Positions 1 through 11,089 are shown, numbered from the stretch's first letter. The stretch: 36,609 nucleotides of DNA from an uncultured Pseudocitrobacter sp. (GCA_913778145.1 CAJYVI010000169.1:1-36609), one strand, 5' to 3'. The notes: a model not told the origin generated them from the sequence alone. Numbers and translations are program-made.

Positions 1-117
1 TATGAACAGGCGAAATGGCTGGTGTTACCGGGCAGAAGGGAACGAAGTTACCCGAGAGAACTGAAGATAAAAAACAGAAAATACCCGGAGAAAAAAACTG
101 CTGGTCACCTTAAGTGA
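1..117 (+). CDS. Transposase C-terminus, IS4-like (partial)
   Basis: Frame 1 is open from the window edge to a TGA at 115-117, giving 38 residues. The basic tail contains RRERSYPRELKIK and a following KYP-EKK stretch. This arginine/lysine-rich ending with a YPR-x-(V/L)-K-x-K core is what I recall from the C-termini of IS4-group DDE transposases. The catalytic DDE residues lie upstream of the window and cannot be checked. The stop codon falls inside the terminal inverted repeat region, which is normal for compact insertion sequences. Whether the full gene is intact is unknown. Confidence 0.5.
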   Translation, partial: YEQAKWLVLPGRRERSYPRELKIKNRKYPEKKTAGHLK

Positions 118-126
118 CCAGCATTA
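1..126 (+). mobile_element. Right end of an IS4-family insertion sequence
   Basis: The first 126 bases look like the 3' end of an IS4-group element. They hold the end of a transposase-like frame followed by a terminal repeat. Read on the minus strand from 126 inward, the end begins TAATGCTGGTCACTTAAGG, which resembles the terminal repeat of IS4 as I remember it (TAATGCCGATCAGTTAAGG). A perfect 9-bp inverted repeat (100-108 / 114-122) lies inside this end. The DNA after 126 looks like the second half of a Rho-independent terminator, as expected if the element landed in one. The left end and the rest of the element are outside the window, so family assignment rests on the C-terminal residues and this end only. 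Confidence 0.6.
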
Positions 127-145
127 GCCGAAAGGCGCCTTTTTT
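127..145 (+). terminator. Remnant of a Rho-independent terminator next to the IS end
   Basis: Directly after the IS end lies GCC-GAAA-GGCGCC followed by six T. A normal terminator would carry GGCGCC on both sides of the GAAA loop; here the left arm is cut to GCC. The likely original owner is the rightward gene that precedes metJ (rpmE in E. coli), but that gene is outside the window. A 3-bp GC stem remains, so termination is probably weakened unless IS sequence compensates. Confidence 0.5.
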
Positions 146-188
146 GTGTCTGTAAGAAATGAAAGTTACAACGTTGACTAAGGTGCGC

Positions 189-266
189 TTCGTCGGGTGG
201 CGCTGCGCTTACCCGGCCTACAGATTGCTGAATTTGTAGGCCTGATAAGCGCAGCGCCATCAGGCA
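189..266. repeat. Pair of REP elements (BIME)
   Basis: Two inverted REP-type palindromes, about 189-222 (GTCGGGTGGCGCTGCGCTTACCCGGCCTAC) in core and 235-266 (GTAGGCCTGATAAGCGCAGC... ATCAGGCA), lie between the IS end and the 3' end of metJ. Both carry the GGCCTAC / GTAGGCC core of enterobacterial REP units. They sit in the 3' untranslated region of the metJ message and may stabilise it. Confidence 0.85.
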
Positions 267-294
267 TTTTCTTCAGCGTGCACGGCCCGCAAAA

Positions 295-612
295 TCAGTA
301 CTCCCACGTCTCCGGGTCGATACCCAGTTCACGCATGATCACCTTCGCCGCTTCCGGGATTTCATCGCTGCGCTCTTTACGCAGGTCTTCATCGTTAGGC
401 AGCGGTTGCCCGGTGAATGCGTGCAGGAACGCTTCACACAGCAGTTCGCTGTTGGTGGCGTGACGCAGGTTGTTCACCTGACGACGCGTGCGTTCATCGG
501 TGAGGATCTTTAACACCTTCAGAGGAATGGAAACCGTAATTTTTTTTACTTGCTCACTCTTCTTACCGTGCTCAGCGTATGGGCTGATATATTCGCCGCT
601 CCATTCAGCCAT
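295..612 (-). CDS. metJ: MetJ, methionine regulon repressor
   Basis: MetJ is the ribbon-helix-helix repressor of the methionine regulon. With S-adenosylmethionine as corepressor, dimers bind tandem 8-bp met boxes. The 105-residue product has the usual length. The DNA-contacting beta strand ([15 protein letters not shown], near residues 22-36) and the helix with [20 protein letters not shown] are intact. The start is preceded on the minus strand by an AGGATTAAGG purine stretch. It is transcribed away from metB, with met boxes in the shared intergenic region, so it probably represses itself as well as metBL. Nothing unusual is seen in the protein. Confidence 0.97.
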   Translation of the reverse strand: MAEWSGEYISPYAEHGKKSEQVKKITVSIPLKVLKILTDERTRRQVNNLRHATNSELLCEAFLHAFTGQPLPNDEDLRKERSDEIPEAAKVIMRELGIDPETWEY

Positions 613-783
613 GAGATACCTTAATCCTCTTTATCATTAATAAAAGGTCGAGCTTCGGCCCAGACCATAATCGCGCATAGTTTACCGTAGTGACGCGGCC
701 CTGACACGATATGAGCCGCCGCAGTTGTGCGCTAATGCATATAATTTTAACGGCTATTCGTGTTTTGCTCAATCTATACGCAA

Positions 784-815
784 AGAAGTTTAGATGTCCA
801 GATGTATTGACGTCT
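784..815. promoter_or_regulatory. Four tandem met boxes (MetJ operator) before metB
   Basis: Four consecutive 8-bp units can be read: AGAAGTTT (784-791), AGATGTCC (792-799), AGATGTAT (800-807) and TGACGTCT (808-815). The MetJ consensus unit is AGACGTCT. The last box overlaps a TTGACG that could serve as the metB -35 element, which fits repression by occlusion. The rest of the 613-876 intergenic region should hold the metJ promoter, which I could not pin down. Confidence 0.85.
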
Positions 816-876
816 ATTGTGACAATGTTTACTCTGGTGCCTGACATTTCACCGACTAAGTCAGGAACGAATCATC

Positions 877-2037
877 ATGACCCGTAAACAGGCCACCATC
901 GCAGTGCGCAGCGGTTTAAATGACGACGAACAGTATGGCTGCGTTGTCCCGCCGATTCATCTTTCCAGTACCTATAATTTCACCGGCTTTAATGAACCAC
1001 GCGCGCATGACTATTCGCGTCGCGGCAACCCAACGCGTGATGTGGTCCAGCGGGCGCTGGCCGAGCTGGAAGGTGGCGCGGGCGCGGTGATGACCAACAC
1101 GGGCATGTCGGCGATTCACCTGGTGACGACCGTGTTCCTGAAACCGGGCGACCTGCTTGTAGCCCCGCACGATTGCTATGGTGGCAGCTATCGTCTGTTC
1201 GACAGCCTGGCAAAACGCGGCTGTTATCGTGTGAAATTTGTTGATCAAGGCAACGAACAGGCGTTGCGCGCGGCGCTGGAAGAAAAACCGAAACTGGTAC
1301 TGGTCGAAAGTCCGAGTAATCCGCTGTTACGCGTCGTGGATATTGCGAAAATATGTAAGCTGGCGCGGGAAGTCGGCGCGGTCAGCGTAGTGGATAACAC
1401 CTTTCTAAGCCCGGCGCTGCAAAATCCGCTGGCATTGGGCGCGGATCTGGTGTTGCATTCATGTACTAAATATTTGAACGGCCACTCTGATGTGGTTGCC
1501 GGAGTGGTGATTGCCAAAGATCCGGAAACCGTCACCGAACTGGCCTGGTGGGCTAACAACATCGGCGTGACCGGTAGCGCCTTTGACAGCTATTTACTGC
1601 TGCGCGGTTTGCGCACGCTGTCGCCGCGCATGGAAGTGGCGCAACGCAATGCTTACGCGATTGTCGACTTCCTGAAAAACCAGCCGCTGGTGAAAAAACT
1701 GTATCATCCTTCTTTGCCGGAAAATCAGGGCCACGAGATTGCCGCCCGCCAGCAGAAAGGGTTTGGCGCGATGCTCAGCTTTGAACTGGACGGCGACGAG
1801 CAGACGCTGCGTCGCTTCCTGAGCGGGCTGTCGCTGTTCACGCTGGCGGAATCGCTGGGCGGGGTTGAGAGCTTAATCTCCCACGCCGCTACGATGACCC
1901 ACGCGGGCATGGCGCCGGAAGCGCGCGCCGCCGCCGGGATTTCTGAGACGCTGCTGCGTATCTCAACCGGTATTGAAGATAGTGAAGACTTAATTGCCGA
2001 TCTGGAAAATGGCTTCCGGGTTGCAGCCGAGGGATAA
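877..2037 (+). CDS. metB: Cystathionine gamma-synthase
   Basis: MetB joins O-succinylhomoserine and cysteine to form cystathionine, the first committed transsulfuration step of methionine synthesis in the cytosol. The 386-residue product equals the E. coli length. It is a PLP fold-type I enzyme of the Cys/Met metabolism family: the PLP lysine lies in LHSCTKYLNGHSDV and the N-terminal YSRRGNPTRD segment holds residues that contact the cofactor phosphate of the partner subunit. An AGGA ribosome site lies shortly before the ATG. Its stop is two bases before the metL ATG, so the two are surely cotranscribed under MetJ control. Confidence 0.97.
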   Translation: MTRKQATIAVRSGLNDDEQYGCVVPPIHLSSTYNFTGFNEPRAHDYSRRGNPTRDVVQRALAELEGGAGAVMTNTGMSAIHLVTTVFLKPGDLLVAPHDCYGGSYRLFDSLAKRGCYRVKFVDQGNEQALRAALEEKPKLVLVESPSNPLLRVVDIAKICKLAREVGAVSVVDNTFLSPALQNPLALGADLVLHSCTKYLNGHSDVVAGVVIAKDPETVTELAWWANNIGVTGSAFDSYLLLRGLRTLSPRMEVAQRNAYAIVDFLKNQPLVKKLYHPSLPENQGHEIAARQQKGFGAMLSFELDGDEQTLRRFLSGLSLFTLAESLGGVESLISHAATMTHAGMAPEARAAAGISETLLRISTGIEDSEDLIADLENGFRVAAEG

Positions 2038-2039
2038 AA

Positions 2040-4472
2040 ATGAGTGTGATTGCGCAGGCAGGGACGAACGAACGTCAACTGCATAAATTTGGTGGGAGTA
2101 GTCTGGCAGATGTGAAATGTTACCTGCGTGTTGCCGGGATTATGGCGGAGTATTCTCAGCCAGGCGATATGATGGTCGTTTCCGCAGCCGGTAGCACCAC
2201 TAACCAGTTGATTAGTTGGCTGAAACTCAGCCAGAGCGATCGTCTTTCTGCGCATCAGGTTCAACAGACGCTGCGTCGTTATCAGTCAGAGCTGATTAGC
2301 GGCCTGCTGCCCGCTGACATTGCCGATGGCTTGATTAGCGCATTTATTCATGACCTCGAACGTTTAGCCGTATTGCTGGATGGCGGTGTCTCCGACGCCG
2401 TGTATGCGGAAGTGGTGGGCCACGGGGAAGTGTGGTCTGCGCGTCTGATGGCGGCTGTGCTGCAACAACAAGGACTGGATGCAGCGTGGCTCGACGCGCG
2501 TGAATTCCTGCGTGCCGAGCGTTCCGCCCAACCGCAGGTGGATGAAGGTTTATCTTACCCGCTGCTGCAACAGTTAATGGCGCAGCATCCGGGCAAACGT
2601 CTGGTCGTGACCGGCTTCATCAGCCGCAACAACGCGGGTGAAACCGTGCTGCTGGGGCGTAACGGTTCTGACTATTCCGCGACGCAAATCGGCGCGCTGG
2701 CGGGCGTTTCTCGCGTAACTATCTGGAGCGATGTCGCCGGGGTATACAGCGCCGACCCACGTAAAGTGAAGGATGCCTGCCTGCTGCCGCTGCTGCGTCT
2801 CGATGAAGCCAGCGAGCTGGCGCGTCTTGCCGCGCCGGTGCTGCACGCACGTACCTTACAGCCGGTTTCCGGCAGCGATATTGACCTGCAACTGCGCTGT
2901 AGCTATACGCCGGATCAGGGCTCCACGCGTATTGAACGCGTGCTGGCCTCCGGTACGGGCGCGCGTATCGTCACCAGCCATGATGACGTCTGCCTGATTG
3001 AATTCCGCGTCCCGGCAAGTCAGGACTTTAAGCTGGCGCATAAAGAGATTGACCAATTACTGAAGCGTGCGGGTATCCGTCCGCTGGCCGTTGGCGTGCA
3101 TACGGATCGCCAGTTGCTGCAATTCTGCTACACCTCTGAAGTGGCGGATAGCGCCCTGAAAATTCTTGATGAAGCTGGTTTACCGGGCGAGCTGCGTCTA
3201 CGTCAGGGCCTGGCGCTGGTAGCGATTGTCGGGGCGGGCGTCACCCGTAACCCACTGCACTGCCACCGTTTCTGGCAGCAACTGAAAGGCCAGCCGGTCG
3301 AGTTTACCTGGCAATCGGAAGAGGGCATCAGCCTGGTCGCCGTACTGCGTACCGGCCCAACCGAAAGCCTGATTCAGGGCCTGCATCAGTCCGTCTTCCG
3401 CGCAGAAAAACGCATCGGCCTGGTGCTGTTCGGCAAGGGCAATATCGGTTCTCGCTGGCTGGAACTGTTCGCGCGTGAGCAAAGTACGCTCTCGGCGCGT
3501 ACCGGGTTTGAATTCACGCTGGCCGGCGTGGTAGACAGCCGCCGCAGTCTGCTGAGTTATGAAGGGCTGGACGCCAGCCGCGCGCTGGCATTCTTCGAGG
3601 ATGAAGCGGTAGAACAGGATGAAGAGTCTCTGTTCCTGTGGATGCGCGCACATCCGTATGATGATTTAGTGGTGCTGGATGTGACCGCCAGCCCGCAGCT
3701 GGCGGACCAGTATCTCGATTTCGCCAGCCACGGTTTCCACGTCATCAGCGCCAACAAACTGGCCGGGGCGAGTAGCAGCAATAACTACCGCCAGATTCAC
3801 GACGCGTTTGAAAAAACTGGCCGTCACTGGCTGTATAACGCCACCGTTGGTGCGGGCCTGCCGGTGAACCATACCGTGCGCGACCTGATCGACAGCGGCG
3901 ACAGCATTCTCTCCATCAGCGGGATTTTCTCCGGCACGCTTTCGTGGCTGTTCTTGCAGTTCGACGGCACCGTGCCGTTCACCGAGCTGGTGGATCAAGC
4001 CTGGCAACAGGGCTTAACGGAACCCGACCCACGCGACGACCTTTCCGGGAAAGACGTGATGCGTAAGCTGGTGATTCTGGCGCGCGAAGCGGGCTACGAT
4101 ATCGAACCGGATCAGGTTCGCGTAGAGTCTCTGGTGCCGTCGCACTGTGAAGATGGCTCAATCGACCACTTCTTTGAAAACGGTGATGAGCTAAACGATC
4201 AGATGCTGCAACGCTTTGAAGCCGCGCAGGAGATGGGGCTGGTGCTGCGCTACGTCGCGCGTTTCGACGCCAACGGCAAAGCGCGTGTCGGCGTTGAAGC
4301 CGTGCGCCCGGAACATCCGCTGGCGGCACTGCTGCCGTGTGATAACGTCTTTGCCATCGAAAGCCGCTGGTATCGCGACAACCCGCTGGTGATCCGTGGG
4401 CCTGGCGCGGGGCGCGACGTCACCGCCGGAGCGATTCAGTCGGATATTAACCGGCTGGCGCAGTTGCTGTAA
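2040..4472 (+). CDS. metL: Bifunctional aspartokinase II / homoserine dehydrogenase II
   Basis: MetL catalyses two steps of the aspartate pathway: phosphorylation of aspartate and NAD(P)H-dependent reduction of aspartate semialdehyde to homoserine. At 810 residues it has the expected length of the fusion. The kinase part begins with LHKFGGSSLADVK near residue 15 and contains the VTGFISRN and GRNGSDYSA segments. A divergent ACT-like linker follows from about residue 310. The dehydrogenase starts with the Rossmann motif LVLFGKGNIGSRW near residue 460 and includes SANKLAGAS and NATVGAGLPV. The start is two bases after metB, and the ribosome site lies within the metB tail. MetL-type enzymes are repressed by methionine at transcription rather than feedback-inhibited. 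Confidence 0.97.
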   Translation: MSVIAQAGTNERQLHKFGGSSLADVKCYLRVAGIMAEYSQPGDMMVVSAAGSTTNQLISWLKLSQSDRLSAHQVQQTLRRYQSELISGLLPADIADGLISAFIHDLERLAVLLDGGVSDAVYAEVVGHGEVWSARLMAAVLQQQGLDAAWLDAREFLRAERSAQPQVDEGLSYPLLQQLMAQHPGKRLVVTGFISRNNAGETVLLGRNGSDYSATQIGALAGVSRVTIWSDVAGVYSADPRKVKDACLLPLLRLDEASELARLAAPVLHARTLQPVSGSDIDLQLRCSYTPDQGSTRIERVLASGTGARIVTSHDDVCLIEFRVPASQDFKLAHKEIDQLLKRAGIRPLAVGVHTDRQLLQFCYTSEVADSALKILDEAGLPGELRLRQGLALVAIVGAGVTRNPLHCHRFWQQLKGQPVEFTWQSEEGISLVAVLRTGPTESLIQGLHQSVFRAEKRIGLVLFGKGNIGSRWLELFAREQSTLSARTGFEFTLAGVVDSRRSLLSYEGLDASRALAFFEDEAVEQDEESLFLWMRAHPYDDLVVLDVTASPQLADQYLDFASHGFHVISANKLAGASSSNNYRQIHDAFEKTGRHWLYNATVGAGLPVNHTVRDLIDSGDSILSISGIFSGTLSWLFLQFDGTVPFTELVDQAWQQGLTEPDPRDDLSGKDVMRKLVILAREAGYDIEPDQVRVESLVPSHCEDGSIDHFFENGDELNDQMLQRFEAAQEMGLVLRYVARFDANGKARVGVEAVRPEHPLAALLPCDNVFAIESRWYRDNPLVIRGPGAGRDVTAGAIQSDINRLAQLL

Positions 4473-4489
4473 TAATCCATTCTTTCGGA

Positions 4490-4560
4490 CGGCGGCTACG
4501 TCTTATCCGACCTATACCAAACGTAGGCCGGATAAGATGCGTGGGCATCGCCATCCGGCG
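4490..4560. repeat. REP/BIME after metL
   Basis: An inverted REP pair occupies the short gap between metL and the opposing CMD-like gene: GGCGGCTACGTCTTATCCG then GTAGGCCGGATAAGATGCG and CGCCATCCGGCG. It lies between convergent genes, a usual REP position, and ends directly at the stop codon of the leftward gene. Confidence 0.85.
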
Positions 4561-4935
4561 TTACTGCTGAGCGGCAAAGACCTCTTTTGCCGCGAACAAG
4601 CCATTCAGCGCGGCCGGAAAACCAGCGTAAACCGCCATCTGCATAATCACTTCAGTAATTTCCTCCTGCGTTAATCCAACATGAAGCGCCGCCGCAATGT
4701 GCACTTTCAACTGTGGTGATGCGTTTCCTAATGCGGTTAAAGCGGCGACGGTGGCGATCTCGCGGCTGCGTAAATCCAGACCTGGGCGGGAATAGATATC
4801 ACCGAAGGGAAATTCAATCAGGTAACGGGCAAAGTCTGGCGCGATATCTTGCAGACTTTCGACGACAGCATCGCCTCCTTTACCATCCACTTTTTGCAGC
4901 ATGTCCTGGCCGGTAATAAAACGTTCTGAATGCAT
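4561..4935 (-). CDS. Carboxymuconolactone decarboxylase (CMD) family protein
   Basis: A 124-residue protein of the CMD/AhpD-like superfamily. The central part (LRSREIATVAALTALGNASPQLKVHIAAALHVGLTQEEI in segments) has the alpha-helical CMD core, with a conserved-looking histidine and a following acidic helix. It has no cysteine at all, so it cannot be an AhpD-type CxxC peroxidase partner. A gamma-carboxymuconolactone decarboxylase-like or otherwise non-redox role is more likely, but the substrate is unknown. I chose the ATG at 4935 because GAGGA lies a suitable distance upstream; the open frame runs further upstream but would cross the divergent promoter. It is divergent from a LysR regulator that probably controls it. 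E. coli K-12 has no gene here between metL and metF. Confidence 0.8.
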   Translation of the reverse strand: MHSERFITGQDMLQKVDGKGGDAVVESLQDIAPDFARYLIEFPFGDIYSRPGLDLRSREIATVAALTALGNASPQLKVHIAAALHVGLTQEEITEVIMQMAVYAGFPAALNGLFAAKEVFAAQQ

Positions 4936-5012
4936 GGGGAAATCCTCGTTTATCTTAGGTGTGACGCGAGAATAGGCCGCCGGACGCTGTTTGGATAATA
5001 CCGTTTCCGTGA

Positions 5013-5025
5013 TACCTTTTCGGTA
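5013..5025. promoter_or_regulatory. Candidate LysR box (T-N11-A) at the regulator's start
   Basis: The palindrome ATACC-TTTTC-GGTAT spans 5012-5026 and contains an exact T-N11-A between 5013 and 5025. A second half-like ATACCG lies at 4998-5003. This is a typical LysR-type recognition site in the 89-bp divergent spacer. It reaches into the ATG of the lysR-type gene, which suits autorepression. Confidence 0.5.
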
Positions 5026-5933
5026 TGACAAACGCACAGATTCACTCTCTCGATATTCGCCTGCTACGCTACTTTGCCGTGGTGGCGGAAGAGAACAACA
5101 TGAGCCGGGCGGCCCTGCGACTGTATATGTCGCAACCGCCGCTGAGCCGCCATATTCGCCAGCTTGAGGAACGTCTGGGGGTAACGCTGTTTGTCCGTCA
5201 TACCCGCGGGCTAACGCTGACGGAGGAAGGGGCGCGCGTGCTGGAGATCGTTCGTCCACTGATGGCGTTGCAGGAGAAAACCTATGCTGCGCTCGATAAA
5301 CTTGCGCGGGCAAATGGCCCGCTACTGCGTATTGGGTTGACCACGGCGTTTGAACAGGGCGTTTTTATGGCGTTAGAAACCCGGTTACGTGCGCAGGTCG
5401 ATACGTTGCGTATCGCGCGCCACGGATCTCCTGAACTGGTACGTCAGGTACAGCGAGGAAAACTGGATGCAGCGCTGGTGGCGCTACCGCTTGAGAATGG
5501 TGGATTATCTGTTGTACCGCTTGGTTGGCAAGAACCGTTGATTGCTGCCTTACCCGCCATCTGGCCAGAGGCAGAATCTGCTTCGCTCTCTTTATCCTCT
5601 TTAAGCTCACGTCCCTTATTCTGGTTTAAACGCGAACGTAACCCAGCTTTTTTTGATTACACTCGGCAACGTTTCCAGCACGCCGGTTATGTGCCATCCT
5701 GCATCGAAGAACCTCTCGAACATGACGTTTTGCTCGCCAGAATCGCAAAGGGTGAAGGGGTTAGTCTTCTGCCGGCATCTTTTGCCGCCATTCAGCGGCA
5801 GGGTGTTGTTTTTCGTCCATTATCAGACAATAGTCTGCAAGTCAGCGCAGGCGTCGTGGTGTTGCCAGAAAAGCAGCCGAATTTTGAGTGGTTGATAACT
5901 CTTTTAAAGAGTCAGTTCACCGCAATGGAGTAA
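5025..5933 (+). CDS. LysR-family transcriptional regulator
   Basis: The 302-residue product has the LysR architecture: an N-terminal winged helix-turn-helix (about residues 11-68, LRYFAVVAEENNMSRAALRLYMSQPPLSRHIRQLEERLG in segments) followed by a linker helix and a two-lobed ligand-binding domain. The specific inducer is not recognisable. It is transcribed divergently from the CMD-like gene, the standard layout for a LysR activator and its target. The ATG at 5025 is the only sensible start, since an in-frame stop lies five codons upstream. It has no clear Shine-Dalgarno sequence, and the candidate operator overlaps the start codon, so the message may be leaderless or poorly translated. The pair is probably accessory at this locus. 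Confidence 0.9.
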   Translation: MTNAQIHSLDIRLLRYFAVVAEENNMSRAALRLYMSQPPLSRHIRQLEERLGVTLFVRHTRGLTLTEEGARVLEIVRPLMALQEKTYAALDKLARANGPLLRIGLTTAFEQGVFMALETRLRAQVDTLRIARHGSPELVRQVQRGKLDAALVALPLENGGLSVVPLGWQEPLIAALPAIWPEAESASLSLSSLSSRPLFWFKRERNPAFFDYTRQRFQHAGYVPSCIEEPLEHDVLLARIAKGEGVSLLPASFAAIQRQGVVFRPLSDNSLQVSAGVVVLPEKQPNFEWLITLLKSQFTAME

Positions 5934-6017
5934 GATGAATCTTTTTCATCTTCACTGAATATTCCTCACCGTTTGCGTGGATCTTTCTATTGACCTTCCC
6001 CAAATTTTCCTTCATCT

Positions 6018-6049
6018 TTACATCTAGACGTCTAAACGTATAGCAGTTC
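6018..6049. promoter_or_regulatory. met boxes (MetJ operator) before metF
   Basis: Tandem 8-bp units TTACATCT (6018-6025), AGACGTCT (6026-6033, a perfect consensus), AAACGTAT (6034-6041) and a weaker AGCAGTTC (6042-6049) lie 40-70 bases before metF. This matches MetJ control of metF. The rest of the 5934-6090 gap holds nothing else I can name. Confidence 0.8.
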
Positions 6050-6087
6050 ACAACACAACAAATAATGACACGCGATTGATGAGGTAA

Positions 6088-6981
<894 letters not shown>

Positions 6982-6990
6982 TCGAAAAGA

Positions 6991-7011
6991 CCCTCGTAAG
7001 AGGGCTTTTTT
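6991..7011 (+). terminator. Rho-independent terminator of metF
   Basis: CCCTC (6991-6995), loop GTAA, GAGGG (7000-7004), then C and six T. It begins ten bases after the metF stop. Confidence 0.85.
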
Positions 7012-7050
7012 ACATCTACATTGATCTACATCCCTGTAACCAAAAATATA

Positions 7051-7087
7051 AAAGTTTCCAACTATCGAATCTGTGGATTATTTCAAT
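7051..7087. promoter_or_regulatory. Candidate OxyR binding site before katG
   Basis: OxyR binds two ATAGnTnnnAnCTAT units separated by 7 bp. The unit at 7051-7065, AAAGTTTCCAACTAT, matches nine of ten specified positions. After an exact 7-bp spacer, 7073-7087 is a much weaker second unit. It lies about 60-95 bases before the katG start, a sensible activation position. Confidence 0.5.
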
Positions 7088-7124
7088 TATAACTTTACTC
7101 TGATGCTGTATATCGTAACGGTAA

Positions 7125-9326
<2,202 letters not shown>

Positions 9327-9341
9327 TCTAAGTGCTTAATC

Positions 9342-9381
9342 CGTCAGCGATTGCTTTGCAGCAGTCGCTGACGTTTTTTTT
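9342..9381 (+). terminator. Rho-independent terminator of katG
   Basis: CGTCAGCGA (9342-9350) pairs perfectly with TCGCTGACG (9365-9373), followed by eight T. It begins 15 bases after the katG stop. Confidence 0.92.
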
Positions 9382-9426
9382 GAGGCGTATAGTGCACGCA
9401 GAAATCGTCACTTTACGGGATTCATC

Positions 9427-10332
9427 ATGTCTGCCTCAGGAAAGAGCAACCCGCTGGCCATCAGTGGCCTTATCGTTCTGACCCTCATCTGGAGCTACAG
9501 CTGGATTTTCATGAAGCAGGTCACGGGCTATGTTGGCGCGTTCGACTTCACTGCTTTGCGCTGTCTTTTCGGCACCCTCGTTCTGTTCCTTGTTCTGCTG
9601 GTACGCGGTCGCGGCCTGCGCCCGACGCCGTTTAAGTTTACTTTCGCTATCGCCTTACTGCAGACCTGCGGCATGATTGGCCTCGCCCAGTGGGCGCTGG
9701 TGAGCGGCGGCGCGGGGAAGGTCGCCATCCTCACCTATACCATGCCGTTCTGGGTGGTGATCCTCGCTGCGCTGTTGCTGGGCGAACGGTTGCGACGCCT
9801 GCAATATGCCGCCATCGGAATTGCCGCGATAGGCCTGGTGCTGGTGATGCAACCGTGGCAGCTTGATTTTAGCTCGCTGAAAAGCGCGCTGCTGGCGATT
9901 CTTTCCGGCATAAGCTGGGGAGCGAGCGCCATCGTTGCCAAGCGGATGTATACCCGTCATCCGGGTGTTGATCTGCTGTCGTTAACCGCCTGGCAAATGT
10001 TGTATGCCGCGCTGGTAATGAGCCTTGTGGCCCGGCTGGTTCCGCAGCCGGAAATTGACTGGCAGCCTATCGTGTTCTGGGCGCTGGGCTATAGCGCGAT
10101 TCTGGCGACGGCGTTGGCCTGGAGCCTGTGGCTGTTTGTGCTGAAAAACTTGCCTGCCAGTATCGCCAGCCTGAGCACCCTCGCTGTGCCGGTCTGTGGC
10201 GTACTGTTTTCCTGGTGGCTGCTTGGCGAGAATCCAGGGCCAGTAGAAGGTGCGGGGATCGTGCTGATTGTGCTGGCGCTGGCGGTGGTGAGCAGGAAGA
10301 AGCGTGAAAGAGCGGTCGTGAAACAAGGGTAA
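9427..10332 (+). CDS. yijE: EamA-family exporter YijE (cystine/amino-acid efflux)
   Basis: A 301-residue inner-membrane protein of the drug/metabolite transporter superfamily, with two EamA repeats of about five membrane helices each. Signature pieces are [17 protein letters not shown] at the start of repeat one and [15 protein letters not shown] at the start of repeat two; [19 protein letters not shown] and [15 protein letters not shown] close each repeat. The tail is basic ([11 protein letters not shown]), consistent with a cytosolic C-terminus. E. coli YijE has been reported to export cystine, and the same role is inferred here. The gene follows the katG terminator and has its own short upstream region without an obvious regulator site. 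Confidence 0.9.
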   Translation: MSASGKSNPLAISGLIVLTLIWSYSWIFMKQVTGYVGAFDFTALRCLFGTLVLFLVLLVRGRGLRPTPFKFTFAIALLQTCGMIGLAQWALVSGGAGKVAILTYTMPFWVVILAALLLGERLRRLQYAAIGIAAIGLVLVMQPWQLDFSSLKSALLAILSGISWGASAIVAKRMYTRHPGVDLLSLTAWQMLYAALVMSLVARLVPQPEIDWQPIVFWALGYSAILATALAWSLWLFVLKNLPASIASLSTLAVPVCGVLFSWWLLGENPGPVEGAGIVLIVLALAVVSRKKRERAVVKQG

Positions 10333-10345
10333 TTCATACCCATCG

Positions 10346-10957
10346 TTAGTGGGGAAAATACCGATAATGCCCCACAATCCGCCAGCTAAATAACACATCC
10401 TCTTCCTGCGCGCCCGCGCCGATGTTATGCACAACCAGCGGTGTGCCGTCGTATGCGTGTTTCAGAGAAACCACGCCAATATGCGCCAGGCCGTTATTCA
10501 ATCGCCACGAAACAATATCACCCGGCTGATAGTTGCTGTATTTATCGGTAATGGGTAAGGCTTTGTCGTGGCGCTCAAACCAGGTTTCCAGATTGGGTAC
10601 GCGGCGATGGTCGATGTTGCTGTCCGGGCGTTTTAGCTTCCATTTCTGTGGATACGCCGCGAAGTTCGCTTGCATGTCTTCATGCAATAATTTCTGTAAA
10701 TCAATCTGTTGGGTGCGTAACGCGCGTATCACTACATCGGCACAGACCCCGCGTTCCAGCGATATATCGCCGTTGGGATAGGCCAGTCGAACATAGGCCG
10801 CGTCGTAATACAGCGTTTTGCCGATTTGTTGTGCTGCTCCCTGAGCGATAGCGGCGTTTGTTTGTGCCTGTACGGTGATGGGTTTGCTATCAAGAGGTGG
10901 CGAGTGGTGAATAAAAGTAGTGGCAAAAAGAGTAATAAGCGCCAGCAGGAGTTTCAT
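10346..10957 (-). CDS. yijF: YijF, DUF1287 periplasmic protein
   Basis: A 203-residue protein with an N-terminal signal sequence (MKLLLALITLFATTFIHHS) and a DUF1287 domain. Visible conserved parts are YDAAYVRLAYPNGDI, GVCADVVIRALR with its cysteine, and the later GDIVSWRLNNGLAHIGVVS and VVHNIGAGAQEEDVLF. The Cys...His pattern resembles NlpC/P60-like peptidases, so a cell-wall amidase role is possible, but this is inference and the function is unknown. It is convergent with yijE. The Shine-Dalgarno sequence before the ATG is weak. Confidence 0.88.
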   Translation of the reverse strand: MKLLLALITLFATTFIHHSPPLDSKPITVQAQTNAAIAQGAAQQIGKTLYYDAAYVRLAYPNGDISLERGVCADVVIRALRTQQIDLQKLLHEDMQANFAAYPQKWKLKRPDSNIDHRRVPNLETWFERHDKALPITDKYSNYQPGDIVSWRLNNGLAHIGVVSLKHAYDGTPLVVHNIGAGAQEEDVLFSWRIVGHYRYFPH

Positions 10958-11089
10958 TCGCGTCGTCCGTGAAGAAGTATCTGGCGATTTGACCTTAAGC
11001 AGGGGAAATGGTGCGCGACAGAAAGGTTCGTTTCAGGACATACGAAGTGAATTGCCCGGTGATACCGGGCAGAAAAATTTGCACCCACT

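Noticed and set aside
605..847. 80-residue leftward open frame across the metJ-metB gap
   Set aside because: It covers the metJ promoter and the met boxes, has no recognisable protein features, and overlaps the metJ start.
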